NCBI GenBank assembly: GCA_002862085.1
Contig: PKCK01000047.1
Span: 168,576 to 232,575 of the forward strand
Length of the DNA stretch: 64,000 nucleotides
Reading direction: 5' to 3'
Source of the DNA: Planctomycetota bacterium
GTDB taxonomy: Bacteria > Planctomycetota > UBA1135 > GCA-002686595
Part shown: in pieces, positions 52,598 to 60,265 of the stretch
Layout: each line of letters begins with the position of its first letter
Position numbering within the stretch: position 1 is the first letter of the stretch
Notes under the pieces: generated by a model
Seen by the model: the letters and a program-made list of their open reading frames with translations, nothing else
Database searches by the model: none
What the model was told of the DNA's origin: nothing
Program-made: the position numbers and the translations under genes

Positions 52598-53635
52598 ATG
52601 ACCGCGATCCTCATCGTGGCGGGGCTGACGCTCCTCGCCTCGTTCCTGTGCAGCCTGTTCGAGGCGGCGCTCTACTCGATCACGCCCTCCCAGGTCGAGC
52701 TCCTCAAGGAGGAGGGCTCCGGCGGCGCGGCGCGACTCGCGCGACTGCGCGACGACGTGGAGGAGCCGATCGCGGCGATCCTCACGATCAACACGATCGC
52801 GCACACCATCGGCTCCGCCGTCTGCGGCGCGATGGTCTCAGCGCACTACGCGGAATCTGCGGACACCGCCCTCGCGGTCTTCGCAGGCGTGTTCACCTTC
52901 CTCGTGCTGAGCGTCACCGAGATCGTTCCCAAGAGCCTCGGCGTGCGCTACGCGAGGACCCTCGGCCCGCTCGTGGCCGCGCCCATCCAGTGGATGGTCT
53001 GGATCAGCTACCCGATCGCGAAGCCCTCGAAGATGGTCATGCGCTGGCTGACCGGTGGCGGCGAGGAGAGCGCGCCGAGCGAGGAGGAGATCGTGCTCTT
53101 CTCCAAGCTGGCCATGGGCGCCGGCGGGGTCCGCAAGGAGGAGCACCGCTGGCTGGAGAACGCTCTGCGGCTCGACGAGGTCACGGCGGGTGAGCTGCGG
53201 ACCCCGCGCACGGTGGTCTTCAGCCTCGACGCGGACGCGACGGTGGGGGAGGCGACGGCGAACGAGGCGGACTGGGTCCACAGCCGCGTCCCCCTCACGG
53301 AGGGAGGTGACGTGGACCGCGTCATCGGCGTCGTGTTCCGCCGCGAGGTGCTCCAGGCGGCCGTGGACGGCCGCGGAGACGCGCAGCTGTGGAGCCTGAT
53401 GCACGCACTCGACTTCGTCCCCGAGACCATGCCGGCCCACGAGCTGATGGCCGAGTTCATCCGGACCCGCCGCCACATGTTCGCCGTGGCGGACGAATAC
53501 GGCGGCTTCGACGGCGTGGTCACCCTCGAGGACGTCGTGGAGGAGCTCATCGGGCAGGAGATCGTCGACGAGTTCGACGTTCATGAGGACATGCAGGCCG
53601 CTGCCCGGGCCCAGGCGAGCGAGCGTGAGGGTTGA
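52598..53635 (+). CDS. CNNM (DUF21) / CBS-domain membrane protein
   Basis: 345 residues from ATG 52598. The N-terminal DUF21/CNNM membrane region (MTAILIVAGLTLLASFLCSL, FEAALYSITPSQVELLKEEG, ILTINTIAHTIGSAVCGAMV and VTEIVPKSLGVRYARTLGPL, about 1-150) is joined to a CBS pair (about 200-330; TPRTVVFSLDADATVGEATA, MFAVADEYGGFDGVVTLEDV). The C-terminal CorC_HlyC transporter-associated domain of longer relatives is missing; the protein ends after the second CBS. Family members move or regulate Mg2+ and other divalent ions. It follows three small membrane ORFs on the same strand. Confidence 0.9.
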   Translation: MTAILIVAGLTLLASFLCSLFEAALYSITPSQVELLKEEGSGGAARLARLRDDVEEPIAAILTINTIAHTIGSAVCGAMVSAHYAESADTALAVFAGVFTFLVLSVTEIVPKSLGVRYARTLGPLVAAPIQWMVWISYPIAKPSKMVMRWLTGGGEESAPSEEEIVLFSKLAMGAGGVRKEEHRWLENALRLDEVTAGELRTPRTVVFSLDADATVGEATANEADWVHSRVPLTEGGDVDRVIGVVFRREVLQAAVDGRGDAQLWSLMHALDFVPETMPAHELMAEFIRTRRHMFAVADEYGGFDGVVTLEDVVEELIGQEIVDEFDVHEDMQAAARAQASEREG

Positions 53636-54029
53636 TCCCGGCGCCGGCCGCGTCCGCCCGACGATCGTGGAGTCCGGCCCGTGACGCGGGTGAGATCGAT
53701 TCGCAGCTTCGGGCTCGTTCGAGCGTCGATGCCGGCGGCAACGTCAAGCGAATGTAGGGGCCGGCGTCGCGCTGATCGTTCCTTGACGATGGGGGTGCCT
53801 TGTCGCAGAGTCCGCTCATGACCGGCAGAGACCTCGCCAGCGCGCACCGCGCGGACGCCCTGGACCGGTCCGGTTTCGGCTGACGCGAGCCCGGAGTGGC
53901 GGCGTGACCGAATCGCGCGCTCGAGGTGCCTGAGAGAGGCCCCGACGCGCCCTCCACCTCGACCGATTCGTCCGTCCCACCCTCGTCCGTTCGCCAATAC
54001 GGTTCCGGAGGGCTCGTCGGGAGACTCAG
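53636..54029 (+). other. Intergenic region upstream of the molybdenum oxidoreductase operon
   Basis: About 395 bases without a convincing gene. A possible -35 (TTGACG, 53783-53788) is seen, but no good -10 at the right spacing. It ends in GGAGACTCAG before the GTG at 54030, a usable ribosome-binding site. No regulator-binding repeat was identified. Confidence 0.4.
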
Positions 54030-54956
54030 GTGACGGATTCGACTCAGCGTGACGTGGACGGGCCCCAGGACCCCGGCCGCAGGGATGTCCTGAAGAAGGG
54101 CATCGCGGCCGCAGGTGCTGCTGGCCTCGGAGCCGCCGGCGCCCAGGCCGCTCCCCAGGCGCGCGAGGGGGTCCGCGAGGACCTCTTCATGCCCGAGGAG
54201 CACTGGCGGGACCGCATCACCGCTCCCGACGACGGCAAGAAGTACGGCTGGATCGTCGACACGCGCAAGTGCTTCGGCTGCCACGCCTGCGAGGTCGCGT
54301 GCAAGTCGGAGAACGACGTGCCGCTCGGGAACTACATCCGCCAGACCGTCTATCACGATCACCAGCGCTCGAACGGCGCGGTGGCGCGGATCATGGCGCC
54401 GATGTCCTGTCAGCACTGCGAGGACGCCCCCTGCATCAAGGCGTGTCCCTGCGGCGCGCTGCACAAGGGCGCGGGCGGCTCGGTCCAGGTCAACTACGAC
54501 AAGTGCTCGGGCCACGCGAGCTGCAAGGACGCCTGCCCCTACGGCGCCATCTACATCGACCCGGTCGCCAACCAGGCGGTCAAGTGCCACAACTGCACCC
54601 ACCGGCTCGAGAACGACATGGATCCCGCCTGCGTCACGACCTGCCCGAGCGAGGCCCTCGTGTTCGGCGATCTGAACGACTCCGGGTCCAAGATCTCCCG
54701 ACTGAAGGCCGAGCTCGAGGCGAGCGGAGACCTGGAGCAGCTGCGTGAGCAGAAGGGTACGAAGCCCCGGACCTGGTACGCGACCGACGAGAAACACCGC
54801 GTGACGGAGTGGGAGTCGAAGATCCCCGGGGAGGGGCAGAGCTACCACCCCGACGCCTACTCGGTGTACGAGTGGCAGGAGTCCACGCCTCCCCACGATC
54901 GCATCGACCACCCGGCCGACGCCGCTCGCGCCGAGGGCGAGGAAGAGTCGCGATGA
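54030..54956 (+). CDS. Four-cluster ferredoxin subunit of a molybdenum oxidoreductase (DmsB/PsrB-like)
   Basis: 308 residues from GTG 54030. The N-terminus contains GRRDVLKKGIAAAGAAGLGA, a twin-arginine-type leader with Lys-Lys-Gly in an unusual order. Four Cys groups follow: RKCFGCHACEVACK, CQHCEDAPCIKACPCGAL, CSGHASCKDACPYGAI and KCHNCTHRLE with ACVTTCPSEAL. In the third group the second Cys is replaced by His (CSGH instead of CxGC), the position that is Trp in NarH and gives a 3Fe-4S cluster. The subunit carries electrons to or from the catalytic protein of the next gene, overlapping by four bases (ATGA). Confidence 0.93.
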   Translation: MTDSTQRDVDGPQDPGRRDVLKKGIAAAGAAGLGAAGAQAAPQAREGVREDLFMPEEHWRDRITAPDDGKKYGWIVDTRKCFGCHACEVACKSENDVPLGNYIRQTVYHDHQRSNGAVARIMAPMSCQHCEDAPCIKACPCGALHKGAGGSVQVNYDKCSGHASCKDACPYGAIYIDPVANQAVKCHNCTHRLENDMDPACVTTCPSEALVFGDLNDSGSKISRLKAELEASGDLEQLREQKGTKPRTWYATDEKHRVTEWESKIPGEGQSYHPDAYSVYEWQESTPPHDRIDHPADAARAEGEEESR

Positions 54957-57748
54957 GCGAACACGTCCCCTCCGCTCCGTCGCGCCGCGCGTTCCTGCGC
55001 CTCGGCGCGGCCTTCTCCGCCGGCCTCGCCGGCTGCGCCTCCACCGGCGATGACGAGGCCTCGCCCGCTGATGAGCAGCGCTGGTCCGGGGGCCCGCCGA
55101 CGGCCGAGGAGAACCTCGAGGTCTGGCGCGCGGGTGCGGGTGACCCCTACGAGGCCAAGGCTCCTGGCGTCTGCAGCCTCCCCGGCCCGAACAAGAAGAC
55201 GCGCTTCCCCGATCCCGACAAGTACAAGGACGTCGAGCGCATCCACGGAATGTGTCAGCTGTGCTCGACGGTCTGCGGAATCACGGGCATCGTCAAGGAC
55301 GGGCGCATCATCAAGGTCGAGGGCAACCCGAACGACCCCAACTCCCGCGGCAAGCTCTGCGCGCGCGGCCAGTCCGCTCTGAACCATCAGTACCATCCCG
55401 AGCGATTGCTCTTCCCCCTCAAGCGCGTCGGGAAGCGCGGCGAGGGCAAGTGGAAGCGCATCACCTGGGACGAGGCCCTCGACGAGGTCGCCGGGAAGCT
55501 CCGCGGCGTTCAGGAGAGCGGCCGGCTCGAGGAGTTCGCCTTCCACCAGGGCCGCAGCCGCACCAAGGACGCGGTGGCGAACTTCCTGCGCGCCTTCGGG
55601 ACGAACACGCACCTGAACCATCGGGGTCTCTGCTCCGCAGCGCGCCGGGCGGCGAACCTGACCTATCTCTTCGAGTCGGACTGGGACCTCGGGGACTACG
55701 AGCGCTCGAAGTACATCCTGAACTTCGGCTCGAACATGTTCGAGGCCCACCAGGGGCACATCGCCGGCGCCCAGCGCGTCCAGCGCGGCCGCTTCCTCAA
55801 CGGCGCCAAGCTCGTCACCTTCGACGTGCGCATGTCGAACACGGCCGGGAACTCGGACGAGTTCTTCATGCCGAGCCCCGGCACCGACGGTGCCGTGGCC
55901 CTGGGCATGGCCCACACGATCCTCTTCGAGGGGCTCTACGACGAGGAGTTCCTGAACAAGTGGACCAACGTCACGGTCGAGGATCTGAAGGAGGAGATGA
56001 AGGACTACACGCCCGCCTGGGCCGAGTCCGTCTCGACGGTCCCCGCCGTCGACATCGCCCGCGTCGCCCGCGAGTTCGCCGCCGCTGCGCCCGCCGCGAC
56101 GACGATGTGCAATCGGGGCTCCTCGGCCCACGTCAACGGCTACTGGAACGACCGCGCGATCATCCTGCTCAACGCCCTGGTCGGCAGCGTCGGTCAGAAA
56201 GGCGGCTTCAACTGGATGTGGACCGGCGGCTACGACAAGAAGCGCTTCGCACCGCCCAAGGGGCCGTCGAAGCCGAAGACACCCTCGATCCTCGCCGACC
56301 CCCCGGAGTTCGCGCTGACGAACGTCTGGAACACGATGAAGGTGGGGGAGATCGTCTACTGGTACCTCAAGACCAAGCGGGCGAAGATCCAGGTGTACAT
56401 GACGTACAACCTCGACTCGCCGCTCACCTGGCCCGAGACCGACGTCACCCGCTCGGTGATGCTCGACGAGGAGGCGATCAACTACCACGTCTGCATCAAC
56501 CCGTTCTTCAACGAGACGGCGTCCATGGCCGACCTGGTCCTCCCCTGGGCCACGTACATGGAGCGCTGGGACGTGGACGCGCGCGGCGCCTACAACCTCA
56601 AGCCCTACCTCTCGATGCGACGGCCCATGGTCGAGCCCCTCGGCGAGGCCCGGGACGTCCGGGACATCTTCCCCGACATCGCGAGGCGCGTCGGCGGCGA
56701 GATGGCGGAGAAGTACCCGTCGCAGCCGACGCCGGAGTACATGGAGGAGTGGGTCAAGGAGGTGCCCTTCGACTCGAGCGAGGACGCCTCCCCGATGGCC
56801 ATGCTCGAGCGCGTCGGCGCCTTCGAGGACCCGGACGAGGCCCCCTTCTTCGCGCCCTTCGAGCGCCCGCTCGGAGAGAAGGACCTCGAGGGCGCGGAGC
56901 TCGATCCCGAGACCGGCATCTGGACGAAGGACGGCAAGGGCATCGGGATCCAGCAGGACGGCCGCGCGGTGCGCGGCTTCCGGACGCCCAGCCGCAAGAT
57001 GGAGATCTACTCGGAGTTCGTGGCCAGGACGGGCCGTAACGAGGACACGTCCGAGCTCACCGCGCTCGCCAACTCGAAGGGCAAGAATCGCCCCGGGTAC
57101 CACGAGGGCAACGAGTACGACATCCACCCCTGGCCGAAGTTCAGTCCGATCGACGAGCACCAGGACATGCGTGACGACCAGCTCGTCATGACGTCCTTCA
57201 AGTGGAACGTCCACAACCACGGGCGAACCGCGAACCTGAAGTGGTGCTCGGAGATCGTTCACTCGAATCCGGCGTGGATCCACCCCGACACCGCGAAGCG
57301 CATGGGCCTCGAGGACGGCGACTTCGTCGAGCTGACGGGCCACCGCTCCCTCTACCTCGCCAAGCTCACCCCCGGCCTCGGCCTCGGCAGCGGCGAGCTC
57401 GAGAAGAAGCTCCGCATCCCCGTGTGGATCACGCCCGCGGTGCACCCCAAGGCGCTGGCGATCTCGAACTCCCTCGGCCACTGGGAGTACACCAACATCG
57501 CCCGCGCCGAGCGCGGCAACGACGGGCTCGGCGACCGCGCCGAGGGCATGGACACCAACGGGTACCGCGACCCCGACTGGGAGCGGAACATGTGGTGGCA
57601 GGACGACTCCGGCGGCGACCCCGGGAAGTGGGTGAAGAACCGCGGCAACGGCTGGGCCCAGAACACGGTCCTGCCCATCGCGGCGGACCCCATCTCCGGC
57701 CAGCAGGCCTTCCACAGCACGGTCGTCAACGTCCGCAAGGTCACGTGA
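54953..57748 (+). CDS. Molybdopterin oxidoreductase catalytic subunit (DMSO reductase family)
   Basis: 931 residues from ATG 54953. Tat leader (SRRAFLRLGAAFSAGLAGC); LAGC is also a lipobox, so it may be a Tat-exported lipoprotein on the outer face of the inner membrane or in the periplasm. An N-terminal 4Fe-4S site has C100, C103, C107 (MCQLCSTVCGITGI) and a fourth Cys in KLCARGQSALN. Mo-bis-PGD binding blocks include FHQGRSRTKDAVANFL and NFGSNMFEAHQGH. The likely Mo ligand is Cys227 in NHRGLCSAARRA, grouping it with polysulfide, thiosulfate, tetrathionate and arsenate reductases. Substrate cannot be assigned from sequence. A GTGA overlap joins it to the TorD-like gene. Confidence 0.92.
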   Translation: MSEHVPSAPSRRAFLRLGAAFSAGLAGCASTGDDEASPADEQRWSGGPPTAEENLEVWRAGAGDPYEAKAPGVCSLPGPNKKTRFPDPDKYKDVERIHGMCQLCSTVCGITGIVKDGRIIKVEGNPNDPNSRGKLCARGQSALNHQYHPERLLFPLKRVGKRGEGKWKRITWDEALDEVAGKLRGVQESGRLEEFAFHQGRSRTKDAVANFLRAFGTNTHLNHRGLCSAARRAANLTYLFESDWDLGDYERSKYILNFGSNMFEAHQGHIAGAQRVQRGRFLNGAKLVTFDVRMSNTAGNSDEFFMPSPGTDGAVALGMAHTILFEGLYDEEFLNKWTNVTVEDLKEEMKDYTPAWAESVSTVPAVDIARVAREFAAAAPAATTMCNRGSSAHVNGYWNDRAIILLNALVGSVGQKGGFNWMWTGGYDKKRFAPPKGPSKPKTPSILADPPEFALTNVWNTMKVGEIVYWYLKTKRAKIQVYMTYNLDSPLTWPETDVTRSVMLDEEAINYHVCINPFFNETASMADLVLPWATYMERWDVDARGAYNLKPYLSMRRPMVEPLGEARDVRDIFPDIARRVGGEMAEKYPSQPTPEYMEEWVKEVPFDSSEDASPMAMLERVGAFEDPDEAPFFAPFERPLGEKDLEGAELDPETGIWTKDGKGIGIQQDGRAVRGFRTPSRKMEIYSEFVARTGRNEDTSELTALANSKGKNRPGYHEGNEYDIHPWPKFSPIDEHQDMRDDQLVMTSFKWNVHNHGRTANLKWCSEIVHSNPAWIHPDTAKRMGLEDGDFVELTGHRSLYLAKLTPGLGLGSGELEKKLRIPVWITPAVHPKALAISNSLGHWEYTNIARAERGNDGLGDRAEGMDTNGYRDPDWERNMWWQDDSGGDPGKWVKNRGNGWAQNTVLPIAADPISGQQAFHSTVVNVRKVT

Positions 57749-58317
57749 GCGAGCCCCGTCACGTCGCCGGCGAGGAGGCCCTCGCGCTCGCCGGCGCCGC
57801 TCGTCTCTTCGGGGACCTCCTCCTGGTCGAGCTCGACGACGCGCGCCTCGAGGCCCTCGGGGCACCTGAGCCCGCGGCGCTGCTCGGGGATCTCGGCGTC
57901 GAGGTCCCCGAGGCCCGCGGCGCCGTGGCCGTGGACGAGCTCGCCGCCGAGTACCACGCCGCCTTCCTGCGTCCCGACGGCGGCGGCGCGCCGCCCATCG
58001 CCTCGCTGTGGACGGAGGGGCGCTTCGAGGGGGACATCGCCCGACGGACCCGTGAGCTCGCGGAGAGCGCGGCGCTCGAGTTCGGCGCCGAGGCCGCCCG
58101 GGGGGCGCCGCGCGACCACCTCGGCGCGCTGCTGCACCTGTGGGCCGCGAGCGTGGAGCGCGCCCCCTGGGTCGCGGACGAGCTCGCCGAGCAGCACCTG
58201 GCGTGGGCGGACGCGCCGCTTCGCCGCGTCGCAGGCGGCGGTGGCTTCTACGGCCAGGTGGCGGCCGCGGCGCTGTCGCTGCTCGGAGAGCTCCGCGGGA
58301 CGCGCGTCGGAGCCTGA
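57745..58317 (+). CDS. TorD/DmsD-like molybdoenzyme maturation chaperone
   Basis: 190 residues from GTG 57745, overlapping the catalytic-subunit stop by four bases. The helical TorD fold is recognisable by ALAGAARLFGDLLLVELDDA, DELAAEYHAAFL (the conserved Tyr/Phe region after an acidic helix), PIASLWTEGRF and DHLGALLHLWAAS with EQHLAWADAPLRR. Family members bind the Tat leader and insert the cofactor before export. Its presence explains maturation of the adjacent catalytic subunit. No NrfD/PsrC-type membrane anchor gene follows; the next gene is convergent. Confidence 0.85.
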   Translation: MSEPRHVAGEEALALAGAARLFGDLLLVELDDARLEALGAPEPAALLGDLGVEVPEARGAVAVDELAAEYHAAFLRPDGGGAPPIASLWTEGRFEGDIARRTRELAESAALEFGAEAARGAPRDHLGALLHLWAASVERAPWVADELAEQHLAWADAPLRRVAGGGGFYGQVAAAALSLLGELRGTRVGA

Positions 58318-58326
58318 GTTGGCTGG

Positions 58327-58602
58327 TCAGTTGAAGGTCGCGCGCTGCTCACGGCGCAGCCCTGCGCGCTCGTCGGCGCTCGCCACGAGGGCCTCGGCCG
58401 AGGGATCGGCCGCCCCGATGCGCTCGAAGTTGAGCCGGGCGCGGCGCAAGGTGATGTGGTTGGGGCCCGACACCTCGTCGAGCCGATCCATGTCCTGTCC
58501 GTCGTCCTCCCAGTAGCAGACGGGGCAGATCTCGTGGGCGCCTCTCTCGCGCAGCGAGTAGTAGTCGCAGCAGGGGCACTGGTGAGGCTGGTCCACGAGC
58601 AT
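58327..58602 (-). CDS. CPCC-family cysteine-rich protein
   Basis: 91 residues from ATG 58602. The domain is defined by CPCCDYYSLRERGAHEICPV with CYWEDDGQD and GPNHITLRRARLNFERIGA, the hallmarks of the Cys_rich_CPCC family. Two CxxC pairs (C-P-C-C and C-P-V-C) look like a zinc ribbon. The family is uncharacterised and often accompanies DNA or toxin-immunity genes, but no such context is seen here. It is convergent with the TorD-like gene, with 9 bases between them. Confidence 0.9.
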   Translation of the reverse strand: MLVDQPHQCPCCDYYSLRERGAHEICPVCYWEDDGQDMDRLDEVSGPNHITLRRARLNFERIGAADPSAEALVASADERAGLRREQRATFN

Positions 58603-58621
58603 GTCTGACAGGGGGCGGCGA

Positions 58622-60265
58622 CTATTGGAAGGTGAAGAGCTGGCCCGCGGTGATCGAGAGGAGGGGGTCGTAGCTCACTCCGTCGCGCTCGTCGAGCGGG
58701 AAGGAGAGGTCGATGCGGACGACACCCCGGCCGAGCAGCTCGTTCGAGCCGATGCGCAGGCCGACCCCCACGGAGCGAAGGGGCGCGCCGAGGCCCTCCC
58801 CGCGGTCGCCGATCCAGCCGAGATCCGCGAAGGCGATGGCGCCCACGTCGAAAGCGCCCAGCTCGATGCCCGCGTCCCAGCGATCCTCGAGGTTGAGGCG
58901 CAGGACCTGGTCCCCGACGAACTCGCGTCGCGGGTAGCCGCGCAGGCCCGAGTCCTCGCCGAGGGTGAGCTGGACGGGGAGGTCCTGGGACTCGTCGGCG
59001 CTCGTGAGCCGCGCGGAGAACGCGAGCGTCTGGTCGGGCAGCGACAGCTCGTAGGCGCGCAGGTCGACCGCGGACCGCCAGCCGACGGCCTCGCCGGCGA
59101 AGACTCGCGCGCGTCCTGCGAGGCCGGCGGAGACGTAGGTGGTGCCGGTGAGTCTGTGGGCCGTGCGGAGATCCACGGCGAGGGTCGGCTGCACCTCGGT
59201 GCCGCGCCCCACCTCGTCGCGCACGGTCGCGCCGGCCTCCCCGCTGAGCGTCGTGCCGAGCCGCACGTCCTGGACGAAGCGGATCGTGTCGAGGCCGGTG
59301 ACCTTCTCGAAGCTCCGGATCGTCTGCGCGCTCGCCGTGACGCGCAGGTACGTGGCGTCGGTGTCGCCGGGCACGCGTTCGATCGGCGCGCCCCGCAGGG
59401 ATCCGTAGGCGCGGCTCGTGTGGTCGAGGGCCAGGCCGATCGTGCGGAAGTCGAAGCGCGTCCCGTCCCGCCAGGTGGCGCGCGCGCCGCCGCCGGTCTC
59501 GTCGAAGGGAACCTCGGTCACGGTGTCCCCCTGCAGGAAGTAGTCCTGCTCCGCTTCAGCGGTCCGGCCGGCCAAGGCCCAGGAGAAGTCGTCCGCGAGG
59601 TACCGAAAAGGGCGGTCGACGCTGATGCCCGCGAAGTCCCCTTGATCCGTCCGGCCGACCTGCGCCGACGCGCTGGTCCAGGTGCCGAAGAGGTAGCGGT
59701 CGCGGTAGGAGAGCGAGCCGCGGAACTCGTCGTCCTCGTTCTCGAGGAATCCGAGACTCACGCGGTCGCCGCTGCCGAACAGGTTGGACTCGGAGAGCGA
59801 GAAGCCGCCGCTCGCGACGTTGCCGACGAAGGAGCCGCTCGCGCCTCCCGCGATGCTGAAGCGGTCGCGCGTCTCGACGCGCAGGTCGACCACGTCGCTG
59901 CCTTCGCGTGGAACGAGTGTCACCTCGGCTTCTGCGAACAGCCCGAGCGCCCGCAGGTTGCGCTCGAGCTCTGCGGCGAAGCCGTCGTCCACCGGGTCGC
60001 CCCGCCGCTTCCAGATCTCGCGCCTGACCACGGACTCCCGCGTCGTCCAGTGGGTGGCGTTGACGAGCCGCCGGAAGAGGTGACTCTTCTCCTCACCGGC
60101 CGAGAAGATCGGCCCCGTCACGATCACGATGTCCCCGAGGCGGCCCTCGACGGCCGGGGCTGCACCCTGCAGAGGCGCGGCGAGCAGCAGGAGGGCGGTG
60201 AACATGGGGGGAGAGGGTGGGGTACGGGCGAGCGCCGTTGCAAGGGCGCCGCGCGGCGCGGTCAT
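58622..60265 (-). CDS. Omp85-type outer-membrane barrel protein (BamA/TamA-like, single POTRA-like domain)
   Basis: 547 residues if ATG 60265 (overlapping the serine dehydratase stop, ATGA) is used; ATG 60205 gives a cleaner signal peptide (MFTALLLLAAPLQGAAPAVE) and 527 residues. One POTRA-like domain (about 40-140; RRLVNATHWTTRESVVRREI, LERNLRALGLFAEAEVTLVP) precedes a 16-strand-like barrel with many alternating strands and the Omp85 signature GLRGYPRREFVGDQ, containing the R-G-x-P turn. The C-terminus ends in Phe-Gln, close to the aromatic beta-signal. It may insert proteins or lipids into the outer membrane or be a secretion partner. It is shorter than BamA, which has five POTRA domains. 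Confidence 0.82.
   Translation of the reverse strand: MTAPRGALATALARTPPSPPMFTALLLLAAPLQGAAPAVEGRLGDIVIVTGPIFSAGEEKSHLFRRLVNATHWTTRESVVRREIWKRRGDPVDDGFAAELERNLRALGLFAEAEVTLVPREGSDVVDLRVETRDRFSIAGGASGSFVGNVASGGFSLSESNLFGSGDRVSLGFLENEDDEFRGSLSYRDRYLFGTWTSASAQVGRTDQGDFAGISVDRPFRYLADDFSWALAGRTAEAEQDYFLQGDTVTEVPFDETGGGARATWRDGTRFDFRTIGLALDHTSRAYGSLRGAPIERVPGDTDATYLRVTASAQTIRSFEKVTGLDTIRFVQDVRLGTTLSGEAGATVRDEVGRGTEVQPTLAVDLRTAHRLTGTTYVSAGLAGRARVFAGEAVGWRSAVDLRAYELSLPDQTLAFSARLTSADESQDLPVQLTLGEDSGLRGYPRREFVGDQVLRLNLEDRWDAGIELGAFDVGAIAFADLGWIGDRGEGLGAPLRSVGVGLRIGSNELLGRGVVRIDLSFPLDERDGVSYDPLLSITAGQLFTFQ

Noticed and set aside
53783..53811. Sigma-70 promoter TTGACG ... CAGAGT upstream of the molybdenum operon
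   Set aside because: The -35 is acceptable but the -10 matches poorly, so it is only mentioned in the intergenic entry.
54857..57865. Minus-strand open frame of 1002 codons opposite the molybdopterin oxidoreductase gene
   Set aside because: It mirrors a frame with all expected cofactor motifs and itself shows only compositional bias.
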